Shown: in pieces, positions 12,680 through 13,862 of the stretch
Position numbering within the stretch: position 1 is the first letter of the stretch
How the letters are laid out: each line of letters begins with the position of its first letter
Assembly (NCBI GenBank): GCA_002378665.1
Contig: DFSO01000036.1
Span: forward strand, 1-13,862
Reading direction: 5' to 3'
Source of the DNA: Loktanella sp. UBA3435
Lineage (GTDB): Bacteria > Pseudomonadota > Alphaproteobacteria > Rhodobacterales > Rhodobacteraceae
DNA length: 13,862 bases
The notes under the pieces: generated by a model
What the model was told of the DNA's origin: nothing
What the model saw: the letters and a program-made list of their open reading frames with translations, nothing else
Databases searched by the model: none
Position numbers and translations under genes: made by a program

Positions 12680-13244
12680 ATTGGGATACGGTATCCGTCT
12701 TCGCGCGGAGGTCTGATATTGTAGGGCAACTGATATACACGCCAGCGACGCTGATTTTGACGTTTTCCTTGAAGACAGGAACAAACAACTCGCCAGCCGC
12801 GCAATTTCTTATCGCATCGATATTTTCGCCTCCCTCAAGGTCGAGTGAAACAACACTGATGCGTCGAGAGTTGGGGACATTGACGTAGCGCGATAGTTCG
12901 TTTTGGGCGCCCAAAACAATGAAGCGCTGCGGCAGGCCGCCGCCAAGCGCCCCCGCTGAAATGCCAACCCGTCGCGTTCCTTCGTCGCCCTGATCTAAAT
13001 CCGTATTTTGAAGTAGCCCAATCGGCCTGACAAATCCTTGGCTACGCGTGATAATTTGATGTGCCGCCGTAAGGTCACGGATTTTGACCATGCCACCTCG
13101 GGTTATCACTTCGCAATCACCACAAATCCCAAAACGTTGGAACACGTTCGGATCAGGTTTGATATATGAGAAGCTCCAGTCGCGACGCCAGACGAATGGC
13201 GAAGGGTTTGGCTCCGGATTGGAAGATACAAGTTGAATAGTCAT
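12678..13244 (-). CDS. Hint-domain-like (Hedgehog/intein, Hint_2 type) protein with degenerate active site
   Basis: The 188-residue protein resembles the Hint_2 proteins common in Rhodobacterales. The segment CEVITRGGMVKIRDLTAAHQIITR (44-67) matches the block usually reading TxxATPxGERRVEDLxxGDxVxTRD. ISAGALGGGLPQRFIVLGAQNEL (95-117) matches the usual IRAGALGNGLPERDMLVSPQHRV. The nucleophile Cys of that first block appears absent (nearest are C41 and C44, out of register), and the SPQH histidine is replaced by AQN, so self-processing seems lost. The ATG at 13244 is chosen for the GAGAG upstream; an in-frame ATG at 13274 and a TTG at 13304 have no ribosome site. There is no signal peptide. Its 3' end overlaps the rplT terminator. 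Confidence 0.65.
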   Translation of the reverse strand: MTIQLVSSNPEPNPSPFVWRRDWSFSYIKPDPNVFQRFGICGDCEVITRGGMVKIRDLTAAHQIITRSQGFVRPIGLLQNTDLDQGDEGTRRVGISAGALGGGLPQRFIVLGAQNELSRYVNVPNSRRISVVSLDLEGGENIDAIRNCAAGELFVPVFKENVKISVAGVYISCPTISDLRAKTDTVSQ

Positions 13245-13605
13245 GACGAGTCTACTCTCTAAACATTTGCGCATTTGGCTCGCGGGCGTGATCGATAAAT
13301 ACAATCTTAAATTGTAGTCGAATTTCTTAATAAAAGATTAATAAAATGGTGAAATACCTATAATTTATGGAAAACTCCGAGCATAAAAGTCATTTTTTCG
13401 CGACTTACATCCTAGCTATGGCTGAGAATAAAGATTCTTCTTGTTGAGTCGATAACAGCCAAGTCGGTCTGGTCCGGTACGCGCATGAAACACACCCTTT
13501 AGGCGCTCCTTCGCCACCCTGAAATTTTCCCTCGCAACCTTTCTGCGTAAATGTGGTTGAATCACATAAATGCGCCGTTTTGCGCATCGAAACACCGAGG
13601 TTAAA
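13245..13605. other. Intergenic region between the Hint-like gene and the exported-protein gene
   Basis: This 361-bp divergent gap has no supportable gene. It includes an AT-rich block (about 13300-13375) containing TATAAT (13359-13364, plus) and, on the minus strand, TACAAT near 13310, neither with a good -35. A foldable segment lies at 13420-13460. ATGCGC/GCGCAT (13570-13575 and 13582-13587) forms an inverted repeat 18 bp before the ATG at 13606. Promoters for both flanking genes must lie here. Confidence 0.5.
13570..13587 (+). promoter_or_regulatory. Inverted repeat just before the exported-protein gene
   Basis: ATGCGC (13570-13575) and GCGCAT (13582-13587) are separated by CGTTTT, giving a 6-bp stem. 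It ends 18 bp upstream of the ATG at 13606, close to the GAGG ribosome site at about 13597. It could be an operator or a leader hairpin that affects translation. Confidence 0.35.
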
Positions 13606-13862
13606 ATGATCAAACCCCACCTGAAATCTGGCACTGCTTTGCTGGTCTCGCTCTCTCTCGTTGCCCCTTTCCCTGCCTTCGCGCAAAGCGCATTTCCCTG
13701 CGTCGCCCCCAGCGGCGATGAAGTCAGCGACGCCGCAGGTTTCGCAGCAAACGTCCTTGCGTCGGGTAATACCGATCTGACCGCAGGCACCTGCACCCAA
13801 GACGCCCTCGATCAAGCCCTCGCCCTCTCTGCGGCCCCCGTTGAGGAAGTTGCACCTGTTGA
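13606..13862 (+). CDS. Exported protein, N-terminal part (possible OmpA-family protein)
   Basis: The frame is open from ATG 13606 to the window end (85 codons). It starts with a typical Sec signal peptide: MIKPHLKSGT, a hydrophobic core, then PAFA before QSAFPC (cleavage after about residue 26). The mature part is acidic and Ala-rich, with two cysteines (in FPC and GTC), and ends in a Glu/Ala/Val/Pro stretch (SAAPVEEVAPV). That stretch looks like the start of the low-complexity linker seen in several Rhodobacterales OmpA-family proteins. GAGG lies upstream. The domain that would settle the family is beyond the window, so OmpA is a guess; export is well supported. Confidence 0.7.
   Translation, partial: MIKPHLKSGTALLVSLSLVAPFPAFAQSAFPCVAPSGDEVSDAAGFAANVLASGNTDLTAGTCTQDALDQALALSAAPVEEVAPV

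Noticed and set aside
13405..13815. Two overlapping minus-strand open frames of 126-136 codons at the right end
   Set aside because: They mainly run opposite the exported-protein gene, which has a real signal peptide and ribosome site. The minus products have no recognisable domain.
1..13862. CRISPR arrays, tRNA/rRNA genes, insertion sequences or phage genes
   Set aside because: No regularly spaced repeats, cloverleaf-like stretch, transposase motif or target-site duplication was seen on reading through; a tool-based scan could still find something subtle.

Overview
This looks like chromosomal DNA from an alphaproteobacterium of the order Rhodobacterales (Roseobacter group). The basis is the style of the proteins (RTX protein with a short N-terminal hydrophobic anchor, Hint-like protein, DUF1244 beside an N-formylglutamate amidohydrolase, dgcN-dgcA-transaminase cluster) and moderate GC content. 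The genus cannot be told from the window. No tRNA, rRNA, CRISPR, transposase or phage gene was seen; this is ordinary housekeeping and accessory chromosome.

Layout. (1) 1-96: the 3' end of an unrecognised plus-strand gene, convergent with and overlapping by 4 bp a bifunctional class A penicillin-binding protein (93-2252, minus). (2) 2253-2522: AT-rich intergenic region, then the nitrogen-sensing pair glnK (GTG start, 2523) and amtB (2884), closed by a strong terminator at 4215. (3) 4425-7344: a three-gene plus-strand cluster, dgcN (D-Glu N-acetyltransferase, DUF1611), dgcA (N-acetyl-D-Glu racemase, enolase superfamily) and a class IV D-amino-acid transaminase. It ends at a hairpin that should terminate transcription from both sides. 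(4) 7414-8862, minus: an RTX calcium-binding protein gene interrupted by one in-frame TAA, with a near-consensus promoter upstream. (5) 9055-10105, minus: DUF1244 protein and N-formylglutamate amidohydrolase. (6) 10233-12625, plus: pyruvate kinase with a LacI-type operator candidate, a small two-helix membrane protein, then rpmI-rplT and a terminator. (7) 12678-13244, minus: a small Hint-domain-like protein whose catalytic residues appear to be lost. (8) 13606 to the window end: the start of an exported protein, possibly of the OmpA family.

How the genes fit together. glnK-amtB is the classical ammonium uptake and PII control unit. dgcN-dgcA-dat suggests capture of D-amino acids: the transaminase gathers amino groups from D-amino acids onto 2-oxoglutarate as D-glutamate, DgcN acetylates it, and DgcA epimerises N-acetyl-D-Glu to N-acetyl-L-Glu, which enters normal L-Glu/arginine metabolism. 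The most notable points are this cluster, the nonsense codon that removes a duplicated C-terminal module and the presumed type I secretion signal of the RTX protein, the degenerate Hint protein, and several palindromic intergenic elements.
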